A stretch of DNA of 64,000 bases from Amycolatopsis saalfeldensis. Lineage in GTDB: Bacteria; Actinomycetota; Actinomycetes; Mycobacteriales; Pseudonocardiaceae. The position numbers were made by a program, and so were the translations under genes. Within the stretch, counting starts at the first letter, position 1, and every line of letters starts with the position of its first letter. The stretch lies in contig NZ_FOEF01000002.1 of the NCBI RefSeq assembly GCF_900110575.1, positions 706,622 through 770,621 of the forward strand, read 5' to 3'. Positions 16,972 through 25,643 of the stretch are shown here, piece by piece. Under the pieces are notes generated by a model that ran no database searches, had not been told where the DNA came from, and saw only the letters and a list, made by a program, of their open reading frames with translations.

Positions 16972-18896
16972 CGGCGGTGGTGACCGCGCCGGACGCCGGG
17001 GTGCTCCGGCTGCTGAGCCGGTACGCCGGTCCGCGGGCAGTGGTGACCGGTGAAGCGGCGGAGCTGCCCGCCGATCGGCTCGGCGTCCTCGTCGACCTCC
17101 GCTGGGACGCCGAACTCCCGGACTCGCCGGTCGCCGGCGCGCCGTTCCTGCCGGTCCACGGCGTGCGCGGCCGGCTCACGCTGGGCCCGCTCGTCGAACC
17201 CGGGGTCGCCGGCTGCCCGCGCTGCCTCGCGTTGCGGGTGCACGCGATCGACCGGCCGGCGGGAGCCGCGGCCGGCGCCGGACTGCACCGGTTGTCCGGA
17301 CGGCCGGACGCCAACTGGTGGCCACCGGCCGGCCCGCACCTGCTGGCCGCGGTGCTGGCCGCCGAAATCGACCGGCTGGCCGCGGGCGAACGCCCCCGCA
17401 GCAGCGGCGCGGCCTACGTGGTCGACAGCAGCGGGGCCGGTGGCGACTGGCACCCGGTCGTTCCGCACACGCTCTGCCGATCGGCGCACTGCGTCACGAC
17501 CAGCGGCCCCATTCCCCCGCCCCGTCCGGAACTCGACCGCCCGATCCCGGCGCTGGGCGTCGGCCGGACGAGGCGCTTCGACGCGACGGCGTTCGGGGAG
17601 CGGCTGGAGGAGGAGTACCTGGACCCGTGGTCCGGCCTGGCCACCGCGCCCGCGCTGGCCGGCAACGCCGCGCTGCCCTCGGTGCAGGCGGACGTGCCGA
17701 CCGCGTGGGGATTCGCGGAAATCGCCATCGGCCGCGCCGACGACTACGCGACCGCCCGCACCAGCGCGGTGCTGGAGGGGCTCGAACGGTACGCCGGCTG
17801 GCACAACGGCGGCCGCGACCCGGTGTGCACGGCCGCCTTCGCGGACCTCGAGCACGCAGTCGACCCGCGTGACCTCGGCCTGCACGAGGAAGCGGCGTAC
17901 CGCACCGAGGGATTCGAATACACCCCGTTCACCCCTGAGACCCCGACCGGCTGGGCCTTCGCGTACTCGGTGCGCACCGGAAGGGAAACACTGCTGCCGT
18001 TCCACATCGCCTACTACGGCGCCAGTCAGCGGACCGACACCGGCCCGGCGTTCGTCTACGAGAACTCCAACGGCTGCGCGCTCGGCGCGGGCGTCGAGGA
18101 GGCGCTGCTCGCCGGGCTGCTGGAGGTCGCCGAGCGGGACGCGTTCCTGTGCGCGTGGTACTCCGGCACGCCGTTGCCCGAGCTCGACCTCACCGGCCTG
18201 CCGGACGAGCGGACGGCCGCGGCGATCCGCCTGCTGCGCCACCACACCGGCCGGGCGGTGCGGGCGTTCCGCGCGCTGGGCGAGTTCGGCGTGCCGGTGG
18301 TCGTCCTGGTGTCCACTTCGGACGATCCGGCCGAGCCGGCGACGCTGAGCACGGCGGGCTGCGCGCTGACCGTCTCCGGCGCGCTGCTGGGCGCGGCGCA
18401 GGAGATGGCCGCCGCGGCCCCGGCGATCTCGGTCAACTACCGCGCGCGGGACCGCGCCGAGCTGATCCGCGCGTTCGAACGGCCCGAGCTGGTCCGGCAC
18501 ATGACCGACCACGCGCTGGTCGCGGCCCTCCCGCAGGCCCGCGACCGGTTCGCCTTCCTGCTCGATCAGGAAACCAAGCCGGTGCCCGTCGGTGCGGCCC
18601 CCGGAACGCTGGTCCCGCAAGGAGACATCGCGGCCGACCTCGCGGCCATGCTGGCGGCCGGGGAACGCGCGGGCCGCGAGGTGATCGTGGTCGACCACAC
18701 CACCACGGAGCTGTACCGGCTCGGCCTGCGCTGCGTCAAGGCGGTGGTGCCGGGCACCGCGCCGATGACCTTCGGGCACCTGCACCGCCGGCTGCCCGGC
18801 GCCGCCGCGCTCCGGGAGTTCCGGGTGCGCAACGGGATCGGCCCGGCACCGGCATCGATCAGGGAGGTCCGGCATGAGCCCCACCCGTTCCCTTGA
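16968..18896 (+). CDS. YcaO cyclodehydratase with fused N-terminal E1-like region (azoline formation, TsrO type)
   Basis: The 642-residue enzyme uses ATP to cyclise core cysteines into thiazolines. Residues ~1-200 are a remnant E1-like region with a CPRC pair. The YcaO domain follows, with SAVLEGLERYAGWHNGG and EEALLAGLLEVAERDAF supplying the ATP/Mg glutamates, and QEMAAAAPAI. It ends in EPHPFP, resembling the proline-rich C-terminus needed by azoline-forming YcaOs. This tail is absent from the other YcaO (25643), consistent with the different chemistry of the two. The next gene starts inside its last 23 bases. Confidence 0.93.
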   Translation: MTAVVTAPDAGVLRLLSRYAGPRAVVTGEAAELPADRLGVLVDLRWDAELPDSPVAGAPFLPVHGVRGRLTLGPLVEPGVAGCPRCLALRVHAIDRPAGAAAGAGLHRLSGRPDANWWPPAGPHLLAAVLAAEIDRLAAGERPRSSGAAYVVDSSGAGGDWHPVVPHTLCRSAHCVTTSGPIPPPRPELDRPIPALGVGRTRRFDATAFGERLEEEYLDPWSGLATAPALAGNAALPSVQADVPTAWGFAEIAIGRADDYATARTSAVLEGLERYAGWHNGGRDPVCTAAFADLEHAVDPRDLGLHEEAAYRTEGFEYTPFTPETPTGWAFAYSVRTGRETLLPFHIAYYGASQRTDTGPAFVYENSNGCALGAGVEEALLAGLLEVAERDAFLCAWYSGTPLPELDLTGLPDERTAAAIRLLRHHTGRAVRAFRALGEFGVPVVVLVSTSDDPAEPATLSTAGCALTVSGALLGAAQEMAAAAPAISVNYRARDRAELIRAFERPELVRHMTDHALVAALPQARDRFAFLLDQETKPVPVGAAPGTLVPQGDIAADLAAMLAAGERAGREVIVVDHTTTELYRLGLRCVKAVVPGTAPMTFGHLHRRLPGAAALREFRVRNGIGPAPASIREVRHEPHPFP

Positions 18897-20202
18897 GCAG
18901 GCCCCGCCGCCGGGAGTGGCCGCGCTGCCCGGCGGCCTCGGCTGGACGGTCACGGACCGGTCGATCGCGGTCCGGCTGCTCGGCGACGACCGGCTCGGCG
19001 TGGTCGAGTCCGGCCCGGTGATGGCCGCGCTGTCCGGCCGCCTGCCGGCCGGGGTGCGCCCGCTGGCCGCCGAGCTGACCGGGTTCGCCGAGCGGATCAT
19101 GCTGCAGGCCGCGCCGCAGCGCCACGCCGAGCTGCGCAAGGCGTTCGGCCGGTTCTTCACCGCCGACGCGGTCGCCGCGCAGGTGCCGGCGATGCGGGGG
19201 CTGGCCGAGCGGATCATCACCCGGCTGGCCGGAAACGGCGGCTGCGAGTTCATGACCGAGGTCGCGTTCCGCTACGCCATCGACGTCGGCGCGCACCTGG
19301 TGGGCGTGGCGCCGGCCGAGTTCAGCCGGCTGCACAAGACCAGCCAGCGGCTCGCGCTGGTCGCCTACGCGTCCCGGCTGCCCGACCCGGCCCAGGCGGT
19401 GCGGGAGGGGCACGAGGCGCTGGTGTCCATTCGCGACGCCATCCAGGCGGCCAAGGCGGACGCCCCGGCCGGATCCGTGCTCGGCGCGTGGCGCAGCGGC
19501 GAGATCGGCGATCTGTCCGAAGTGGACTTCGAGGCCAACGCGGTGATGCTCGTCCAGGCCTCGCTGGAGACCGTGGCCGGCATGCTCGGCAACACGGCCG
19601 CCCGGTTGCTCACCGCCCCGGGCGCACTCGCCGACCCCGCGCGGCGCGACGAGCTGATCGACGAGGCGCTGCGGGCCGAGCCGCCGCTGAAGACCCTGGA
19701 GCGCATGGTCCGGGAGCCGGTCGAGCTGGACGGCTTCCGGTTCGAAGCGGGCCAGGTGATCTCGGTGCGGGTGGCCGAGGCGAACCGGCTCGGCCACGCG
19801 GGCGACGCCGTCGCCGGCCGCGCCGTGCTGTCCTTCGGCTGGGGCGCCTACCGGTGCCTGGGCGCGCGGCTGGCCCGGCACCAGGCGCAGGAGCTGTTCG
19901 CCGCGCTGCACCGGATCGTGCCCGGCTGCGCGGTCACCGGCACCGACGTCGAACGGGTCCGGCACCTGCGTTTCGACATGCCGCGCAAGCTGCCGGTGAG
20001 CTGGGCCGTCCCCCCCGCCGGCCTCGAAGCAGCGCTCACCGACGCGCTCGCCGAACACGACCTCGACCGGCCGCTCAGCTCGGTCGAGCGGGTCGTGGCC
20101 GCGACGGTGCTGACCGAGTTCGGGTGCCCGCCGCCCGAGCCGACCGATTCTCCGCACACCATCCGGGAGTGGGTGACATGGGCGAACCTCAACCATGGCT
20201 GA
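18874..20202 (+). CDS. Cytochrome P450 (TsrP position) with C-terminal extension, probable quinaldic acid epoxidase
   Basis: A 442-residue P450. The heme-thiolate loop FGWGAYRCLG is clear, and EPPLKTLERMVREP provides the ExxR-type region before it. The usual oxygen-binding AGxxT motif of the I-helix is weak here (QASLETVAGMLGN), unlike the second P450. In thiostrepton, TsrP epoxidises the quinaldic acid ring so that TsrI can close the second ring; gene order supports the same job. The ~45 residues after the P450 fold (from DALAEHDLDRP) are not standard. ATG 18874 follows AGGGAGG and overlaps the YcaO gene by 23 bases. Confidence 0.85.
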   Translation: MSPTRSLEQAPPPGVAALPGGLGWTVTDRSIAVRLLGDDRLGVVESGPVMAALSGRLPAGVRPLAAELTGFAERIMLQAAPQRHAELRKAFGRFFTADAVAAQVPAMRGLAERIITRLAGNGGCEFMTEVAFRYAIDVGAHLVGVAPAEFSRLHKTSQRLALVAYASRLPDPAQAVREGHEALVSIRDAIQAAKADAPAGSVLGAWRSGEIGDLSEVDFEANAVMLVQASLETVAGMLGNTAARLLTAPGALADPARRDELIDEALRAEPPLKTLERMVREPVELDGFRFEAGQVISVRVAEANRLGHAGDAVAGRAVLSFGWGAYRCLGARLARHQAQELFAALHRIVPGCAVTGTDVERVRHLRFDMPRKLPVSWAVPPAGLEAALTDALAEHDLDRPLSSVERVVAATVLTEFGCPPPEPTDSPHTIREWVTWANLNHG

Positions 20203-21473
20203 GTGGCGCCGCCGAGGCACTGGCGGCCAGCCGGGCCGGGCTGCTCACCGAGCACGGCCGCTACGGCTGGCCGGAACTGCTGGCGCAGGCGCGCGTCCTG
20301 GCCGCGGACCTGCCGCCGGCCCCGCACGGCTGGGTCGTCCCCTCGGACGGCTCGGTGCGTTCGGTGATCGGCCTGCTCGCCGTCGGCCTGGCCGACCCCG
20401 CGCCCCGCTGGGTCCTCGGCGACCCGGGGCGGTGGGGCGCGGGGCCGGCGCTCGACGAGACGCTCTGGCCCGCGGCGGCGTCCTGTGTGCCACCGGATCC
20501 GGTGCGGGGACCGACTTACGCCACGGCGACCTCCGGCACGACCGGTGAGCCGCGGCTGCTGTTCGGCGATCCCGCGGCGCTTCCCGAGGCCGTGCGCCTG
20601 TACACCGGCGGAATGCCGGAATACGCCGGCGCCGAGGTCTTCGCCGCGTGCTCGGCACTGGACTTCGCCGCCGCGTTCTACATGACCGTCATTCCCGCCG
20701 TCCTGCTCGCCCGCGACCTCGTGCTGTTCGCCCCGCACCGCTGGGACCTGGCGGCGGGGGCGCTCGACGGCCGGCCGGGCATCTGCCTCGCCGCCCCGGT
20801 GCTGGCCGCGCTCGGCGGCCGGGCGGCGGGCGGCGGCGACTACCGCAGTCTGTCCGTCGTGCCCGCGGGCGGCGGGCTGACCGCGGCCCGGGCCGAGCGG
20901 ATCAGCTCCGGGTTCACCGGCTGCTCGTTCCTGTCCATGCTCGGCTCGACCGAGACCGGCCTGCTCACCGTCGGCCGCGAGGTTCGCGAGGACGGCCACG
21001 TCGGCAGCCCGCTGCCGGGCAAACCGGTGTGGCTGGCCGACCTCGGCGGCGACGGGGTGGGCACGCTCTGGACCCAGGGCCCGGACACCCGGCTCGCGGC
21101 GAGCGACGGACGGCTCCTCCGCGACGCCGACGGCGCCGTCAGCACCGGCGACCTCGCCCACCTCGACGCCGCGGGAACCGGCTACTTCCTCGACGGCCGC
21201 AGTGACGACCTGATCAAAGTGGACGGTGTGAGCGTCTACCCGAACTCGGTCGCCGCCGCGGTGCGCGCGCTGCCCGGGGTGCTCGACGCCGCCGTGTCGG
21301 TCGACCGGGACGGCCCGGCCGACCGGATCGTGGTCAAGGTGGTCGGTGAGACCACCGAAGACCGGGTCCGTGCGGCGTGTGGTGCGCTGCCACATCCCGT
21401 GGTGCCCCACCGCGTCACGATCACCGCCGGCGAGGCGGCCGCGTACAGCGAGCGCGGCAAGGTGCTGCTGTGA
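20178..21473 (+). CDS. AMP-forming acyl-adenylate enzyme, putative quinaldic acid activating ligase (TsrQ position)
   Basis: The 431-residue protein is an adenylating enzyme with P-loop ATSGTTGEPRLL, STETGLL, STGDLAHL, GRSDDLIKVDGVSVYPN and a C-terminal GK (YSERGKVLL) that would be the catalytic lysine. It is shorter than typical acyl-CoA ligases because the N-terminal domain is trimmed. Its likely substrate is the quinaldic acid, which must be activated before attachment to the core threonine. No separate carrier protein gene is visible. The ATG lies 25 bases inside the preceding P450 gene. Confidence 0.85.
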   Translation: MGEPQPWLSGAAEALAASRAGLLTEHGRYGWPELLAQARVLAADLPPAPHGWVVPSDGSVRSVIGLLAVGLADPAPRWVLGDPGRWGAGPALDETLWPAAASCVPPDPVRGPTYATATSGTTGEPRLLFGDPAALPEAVRLYTGGMPEYAGAEVFAACSALDFAAAFYMTVIPAVLLARDLVLFAPHRWDLAAGALDGRPGICLAAPVLAALGGRAAGGGDYRSLSVVPAGGGLTAARAERISSGFTGCSFLSMLGSTETGLLTVGREVREDGHVGSPLPGKPVWLADLGGDGVGTLWTQGPDTRLAASDGRLLRDADGAVSTGDLAHLDAAGTGYFLDGRSDDLIKVDGVSVYPNSVAAAVRALPGVLDAAVSVDRDGPADRIVVKVVGETTEDRVRAACGALPHPVVPHRVTITAGEAAAYSERGKVLL

Positions 21474-22651
21474 CCACGGACGCCGCCGCACGCGAGCGTG
21501 TCACGGCGACCCTGCTGCGCCGCCCGGCCGCACTGTACGAGCAACTGCTCCGGCGCGGGCCGGTGCAGTGGAGCGAGCCGGGCCGGACCTGGCTGGTCGT
21601 CGGCTACGCCGCGGCCCGGACCGTGTTGCGGGACAAGCGGTTCCGCATGCCCGGCCCGGGTGCGGACAGCAACTGGGGTGAGGGCGGCGAGCACGGCGAG
21701 TTCGTGCGCAGCCTGCTGCTGGAGGCCGAAGGCGCCCATCACGACCGGTTGCGCCGCGCGCTGGGCCCGGCGTTCACCCCGCGCTCGATCAGGGAGCGGG
21801 AGACCCGCATCGTGGCGGAGCTGCACACCCTGCTCGACGAGCTGGGCGCGGCGGCCGAATTCGACGGCGTCGCCGCGATCAGCTCCCGGCTGCCGGTCTC
21901 GGTGGTCGGCGACCTGGTCGGCGTGCCGGCCGAGGCGCGCGCCCAGGTCTCGGCGCTGTGCCGGGTGATCAGCACCGGCGGTGGCCTCGCCACCGGTGCC
22001 GCCGAGCAGGACGCCGTGCGCAGCTCGGTCGCCGCGCTCGACGACCTCACCGGGCTCGTCGACGGCTGGCTGGCCGCGCCGGACCGGCTGCCGGCCGGCT
22101 CGGTGCTGGCGACCACGGCCGGCGAGGGCGTGCTGAGCCGGATCGAAACCGTGGCCACGGTTTTCAGCCTCTACCTCGCCGGTCACGACACCTCACGCAA
22201 CATGCTCAGCGCGCTGCTGCTGAAGCTGGCCACGCAGGACGGGTTGCTCGCCCGGCTCGCCGACGGCGGCACCGCCCCGGGGCACGAGGTCGACCAGGTG
22301 CTGCTCGGCGAGTCGCCGCTGACCTTCACCGCCCGGGTCGCGCTGGCCGACGTGCGGGTCGAGGGCGAGCTGATCGCCGAGGGCGACCGGGTCCGGGTCA
22401 TGCTCGGCGCCGCCAACCACGAGCTGCTGGCCACCGGCCGCTCCCCCGGCCCGCTCGCCGGGGTCAGCTTCGGCGAGGGCCGGCACGTCTGCCTCGGCGC
22501 GCACGTCGCCCGGCTGGAGGGCACCGTGCTGCTCACCACCGCCGCCCGGCGCTGGTCCGCGGCGGCGCTCGCCGGCGATCCACAGTGGACACCGCACTTC
22601 CTGCACCGCGGGCTGAGCGCCCTGCCGATGGGGGTGACGTGGCGCAGCTGA
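21470..22651 (+). CDS. Cytochrome P450 (TsrR position), probable core isoleucine hydroxylase
   Basis: A 393-residue class I bacterial P450 starting at GTG. Features are the I-helix oxygen-binding motif AGHDTS and the heme loop FGEGRHVCLGAHVARLEG, with the HHDRLRR C-helix. In thiostrepton, TsrR dihydroxylates Ile10 of the core. The same residue is present here at core position 10, so the same role is expected. Start and stop overlap both neighbours (GTGA upstream; the second LanB begins 13 bases before its end). Redox partners are not encoded nearby. Confidence 0.9.
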   Translation: MTTDAAARERVTATLLRRPAALYEQLLRRGPVQWSEPGRTWLVVGYAAARTVLRDKRFRMPGPGADSNWGEGGEHGEFVRSLLLEAEGAHHDRLRRALGPAFTPRSIRERETRIVAELHTLLDELGAAAEFDGVAAISSRLPVSVVGDLVGVPAEARAQVSALCRVISTGGGLATGAAEQDAVRSSVAALDDLTGLVDGWLAAPDRLPAGSVLATTAGEGVLSRIETVATVFSLYLAGHDTSRNMLSALLLKLATQDGLLARLADGGTAPGHEVDQVLLGESPLTFTARVALADVRVEGELIAEGDRVRVMLGAANHELLATGRSPGPLAGVSFGEGRHVCLGAHVARLEGTVLLTTAARRWSAAALAGDPQWTPHFLHRGLSALPMGVTWRS

Positions 22652-25119
22652 CCGAACCCGGCGCACTCCGGCTCAGCCCGGTGGTGATCCGCCGGCGCTG
22701 CCGCGTCGCCGCTCCGGCCGTGCTGGCCGGCCTGGGCAGCGCCGAACTCTGGCTCGCCGCCCAGAAGTTCGACGAAGCGGCCGACCGCTGCCGACTGCTC
22801 GGCGGCGTGCTCGCGGACCGGATCGCCGAGCTGGTGCCCGCGGCGAGCGCGGACGAGCGCCGGCTGCTGTTGCGCGCCAAGCGGAACGCCTTCAACGCCC
22901 GGCCGCTGTCCGACACCCCGCCGGTCGACGGTGTCGCGGCCTACCGGCTCGCCGTCGCCGAGCGCGACCGGTGCGCCGAAGCGGTCGACCGGCACGCCGC
23001 CGAGCTGACCGCGGCGACGCCCGCGGCCCTGCGCTCGGCGCTCGCCGACCCCGACGTCGCCGCCTCCGTGGAGATGTCCGTGCCCGGCCTGGTGGCGGCG
23101 GCGCGGGACGGGCTGGGCACGACGCCGGCGCGGACCCGGCGGCGGACCCTCACCCTGCTGCGGCTGGTGCAGCGCGCCGCGACCAAACCGAGCCCGTTCG
23201 CCCGTCTCACCGATTCCACCGTGCTGCTGCCGGGGGCCGCGGACCGGCCGCCCCGCGGTCACGTCCGGGTCGACCGGCGCACCGTGGACTGGGTCCGCCG
23301 CTGGGTCCGCGCCTCGGGCCCGGCCGCCCTGCCCGGCGACCGGGTGCTGCTCACGACGAACCCCAGCGCGACCCCCGCCGACGGCCGCGTGAGCTGGCTG
23401 GCCGGCGGCGGCGTGCGCAGCGCCGGCTGCCCGGACGGGCTGGCCGCGATGCTGCTCCGGCTGCGCACCCCGACGCCGCTCGCCGGCCTCTCCCCGGACG
23501 GCGCCGTCCCGCCGGTCCTGCGGCAGCTGATCGACTGCGGGCTGATCGAGGCCGGGCCCAGCCTGCCCGGCTGGGGGCGCCGGACGCTCGCGACCGCCGC
23601 CGAAGCCGTCGGCGCCGGGACCGGAGCCGCCCGCGAAATCCGCGACGCCTTGCTTGCCCTGCAAGAGATCGAGGCCCATCCGGCCGCGCTCGTGACCGCG
23701 GCACACGCGCGCGACCGGGCGGACGCGGCCGGCACCGGCGTCCGGCGGCTGGCCGCGGCGTGCGGCTTGCAGGATGACGGCACGGATCGCCTGCTGCTCA
23801 CCGAGGACCTGGTCGGCGTCGGGGCGTCCGGCGGGCCGCGGCCGACCCGCCGGATGCTGGCCGACCTGGCGCGGGTCCAGGCGATCGCGCCACTGCTCGG
23901 CGCCGAACTTCCTTTTCAGCTCGCCGCCGCCGTCTGTTTCCGGGACCGGTTCGGCGAAGCCCCGGTGCCGCTGCTGACGGCGTTCCGCTGGTTTGTGGAG
24001 AGCGGCCGGGAGTCCGCGGACCGGTTGGTCGCCGAGTCCACCGAACCGGTGCTGGCCGAGGTGCTCGGCCTGCGGTCCGAACTGACCGCCGGGCTGGCGA
24101 AGCTCGCCGCCGGCGCGAACGGCGCGGGCACCGTCGCCTGCGACGGCGACTGGCTGGCCGAACTCGCCGGCGCGCTGCCCGGCGCGGTGGCCGAGTGGAC
24201 CAACGTGGCCTGGCCCGTGCAGTGGGCCGGCGAACTGCTGGTGCTCAACGGGATCAGCGTCGGTTTCGGCCGGTTCGCGGCCCGCATCGCCGGCACCCTC
24301 GACGAGGCCGAACTGACCCGGCTTCGCGAGGAGATCGCGGCCGCCACGCCACCGGACGTCGTGCCGGTGGACATCGCGGCCCGGTTCGGGGCCACCGCGA
24401 ACGAGCACCCGCCGCTGCTGCCCGCGGCGCTGGCCTACCCCGGCAGCGCTCTGGAGTGCGAGCCCGCGACGCGCGTCGACCTGTCCACCATCACGCTGCG
24501 CGTGGAAGCAGGCCGGTTGCTCGCGAGCAGTACCGACTTCCCCGGCCGGACGCTGCTTCCGGTGCCGCACAACGCGACCCTGCCGAGCATCGCGCCGACC
24601 CTGTTCCGCTGGCTGAGCCGGCTCGGCCCGTCCCCAGGCAGCACGCTCGCGCTCTGGGACCTCGTCGACGCCGCGGCCACTCGCCCCGGAATCCGCCACT
24701 ACCCTCGGCTGACCCTGGGCGAACTCGTGCTGTGCCGGCAGACCTGGAAGGTCCCCGACGCCGAGCTGCCCGCGGAAGACGACGTGCTGAGCTGGCGGCG
24801 GTGGGCCGAGCGCACCGGGGTCCCGCGGCGCTCGTTCGTCCGCGGCACGACCCTGCCGGAACCGTGGGATGTGCTGCGCGGCCTCGCTTCCGACCACCAC
24901 GTGCAGGCGGCCCGGGCCCGGACCGGCGGCGCGGTGCGCAAGCCGGCGTACGTCGACCTGTCCCAGCCGCTCGGCCGGCCGCACCGGGGCACCGCTCCCG
25001 GCGAGACGCTGACGTTCACCGAGCCCCTGCCCGATCCGCCGGCCGCCACGGCCGGCGGGCACGTCGCCGAATACGTGCTCGAGACCGCACGACCGTTCCA
25101 CCCGAGGAGGACACCGTGA
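22639..25119 (+). CDS. Second split LanB dehydratase, glutamylation domain (TsrS type)
   Basis: An 826-residue LanB N-terminal protein, diverged from the one at 8951 but with the same landmarks: TKPSPFARLTDSTVLL, NEHPPLLPAALAYPG, RHYPRLTLGELVLCRQTWKVP and KPAYVDLSQPLGRPH. Thiostrepton-type clusters carry two such proteins, which presumably glutamylate different sets of Ser/Thr. Both would feed the single elimination protein at 11602. Start GTG 22639 is inside the P450 gene; the stop overlaps the reductase start (GTGA). Confidence 0.92.
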   Translation: MAQLTEPGALRLSPVVIRRRCRVAAPAVLAGLGSAELWLAAQKFDEAADRCRLLGGVLADRIAELVPAASADERRLLLRAKRNAFNARPLSDTPPVDGVAAYRLAVAERDRCAEAVDRHAAELTAATPAALRSALADPDVAASVEMSVPGLVAAARDGLGTTPARTRRRTLTLLRLVQRAATKPSPFARLTDSTVLLPGAADRPPRGHVRVDRRTVDWVRRWVRASGPAALPGDRVLLTTNPSATPADGRVSWLAGGGVRSAGCPDGLAAMLLRLRTPTPLAGLSPDGAVPPVLRQLIDCGLIEAGPSLPGWGRRTLATAAEAVGAGTGAAREIRDALLALQEIEAHPAALVTAAHARDRADAAGTGVRRLAAACGLQDDGTDRLLLTEDLVGVGASGGPRPTRRMLADLARVQAIAPLLGAELPFQLAAAVCFRDRFGEAPVPLLTAFRWFVESGRESADRLVAESTEPVLAEVLGLRSELTAGLAKLAAGANGAGTVACDGDWLAELAGALPGAVAEWTNVAWPVQWAGELLVLNGISVGFGRFAARIAGTLDEAELTRLREEIAAATPPDVVPVDIAARFGATANEHPPLLPAALAYPGSALECEPATRVDLSTITLRVEAGRLLASSTDFPGRTLLPVPHNATLPSIAPTLFRWLSRLGPSPGSTLALWDLVDAAATRPGIRHYPRLTLGELVLCRQTWKVPDAELPAEDDVLSWRRWAERTGVPRRSFVRGTTLPEPWDVLRGLASDHHVQAARARTGGAVRKPAYVDLSQPLGRPHRGTAPGETLTFTEPLPDPPAATAGGHVAEYVLETARPFHPRRTP

Positions 25120-25643
25120 CCGCCGAAACCGCCTGGGCCCCCGTCCGGGCCAAGCTGGCCGAAGCCGCCGACTACTGGGTCTGCACCGTGCGCCCGGACG
25201 GCCGGCCGCACGCCGTCCCGGTCTGGGCCGTGTGGTGGCGCGGCGCCGTGGTGTTCTCCACCGTCGGCTTCAGCGTGAAGGTGGCGAACCTGCGCCACCA
25301 GCCGAAGGCGACCGTGCACCTGGGCAACGCGCAGGAAGTGGTGGTCCTGGACGGCGACGCGGCCGAGGTCACCGCCCCGGGGGAACTCGCGGAGATCGGC
25401 GCGCTGTTCGACACGAAGTACGCCGGCGGGGTCGTGAACACCTACGATCTGGTCACGTCACGAGCCTCCGGGATGGCGATCTTCGCGGTGCGCGCGAACC
25501 TCGTGCGGCACTGGCGCTCCGACGACATGTTCCGCTCGCAGCGCTTCACCTTCGAGGCCGACGGCCGGCCCGTGCTCACCGAATCCGCAGGCGTGCCCGA
25601 CTTCCCGGCACCGGACGCGGCCGCCGACGAGGCGAAGGTCTGA
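25116..25643 (+). CDS. PPOX-fold reductase, putative F420H2-dependent dehydropiperidine reductase
   Basis: A 175-residue split-barrel flavin/deazaflavin protein of the pyridoxamine-phosphate-oxidase superfamily (TVRPDGRPHAVPVWAVWW, VVFSTVGFSVKVANLRHQPKATVHL). In thiopeptin biosynthesis a homologous-type F420H2-dependent enzyme (TppX4) reduces the dehydropiperidine core to piperidine. Location between the second LanB and the thioamide genes makes this the expected counterpart and predicts a saturated piperidine product. It has a strong GAGGAGG site upstream and overlaps both neighbours. Whether it uses F420, FMN or heme cannot be read from sequence alone. Confidence 0.85.
   Translation: MTAETAWAPVRAKLAEAADYWVCTVRPDGRPHAVPVWAVWWRGAVVFSTVGFSVKVANLRHQPKATVHLGNAQEVVVLDGDAAEVTAPGELAEIGALFDTKYAGGVVNTYDLVTSRASGMAIFAVRANLVRHWRSDDMFRSQRFTFEADGRPVLTESAGVPDFPAPDAAADEAKV

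Noticed and set aside
15525..19253. Very long minus-strand open frame (over 1200 codons) opposite the E1-like, YcaO and P450 genes
   Set aside because: It is an antisense shadow produced by GC-rich third codon positions; its translation has no recognisable domain while the plus strand encodes a continuous set of known families.
22183..25101. Long minus-strand open frame opposite the second LanB gene
   Set aside because: Same composition artefact; low-complexity Arg/Gly/Ala-rich product and no start-site context.
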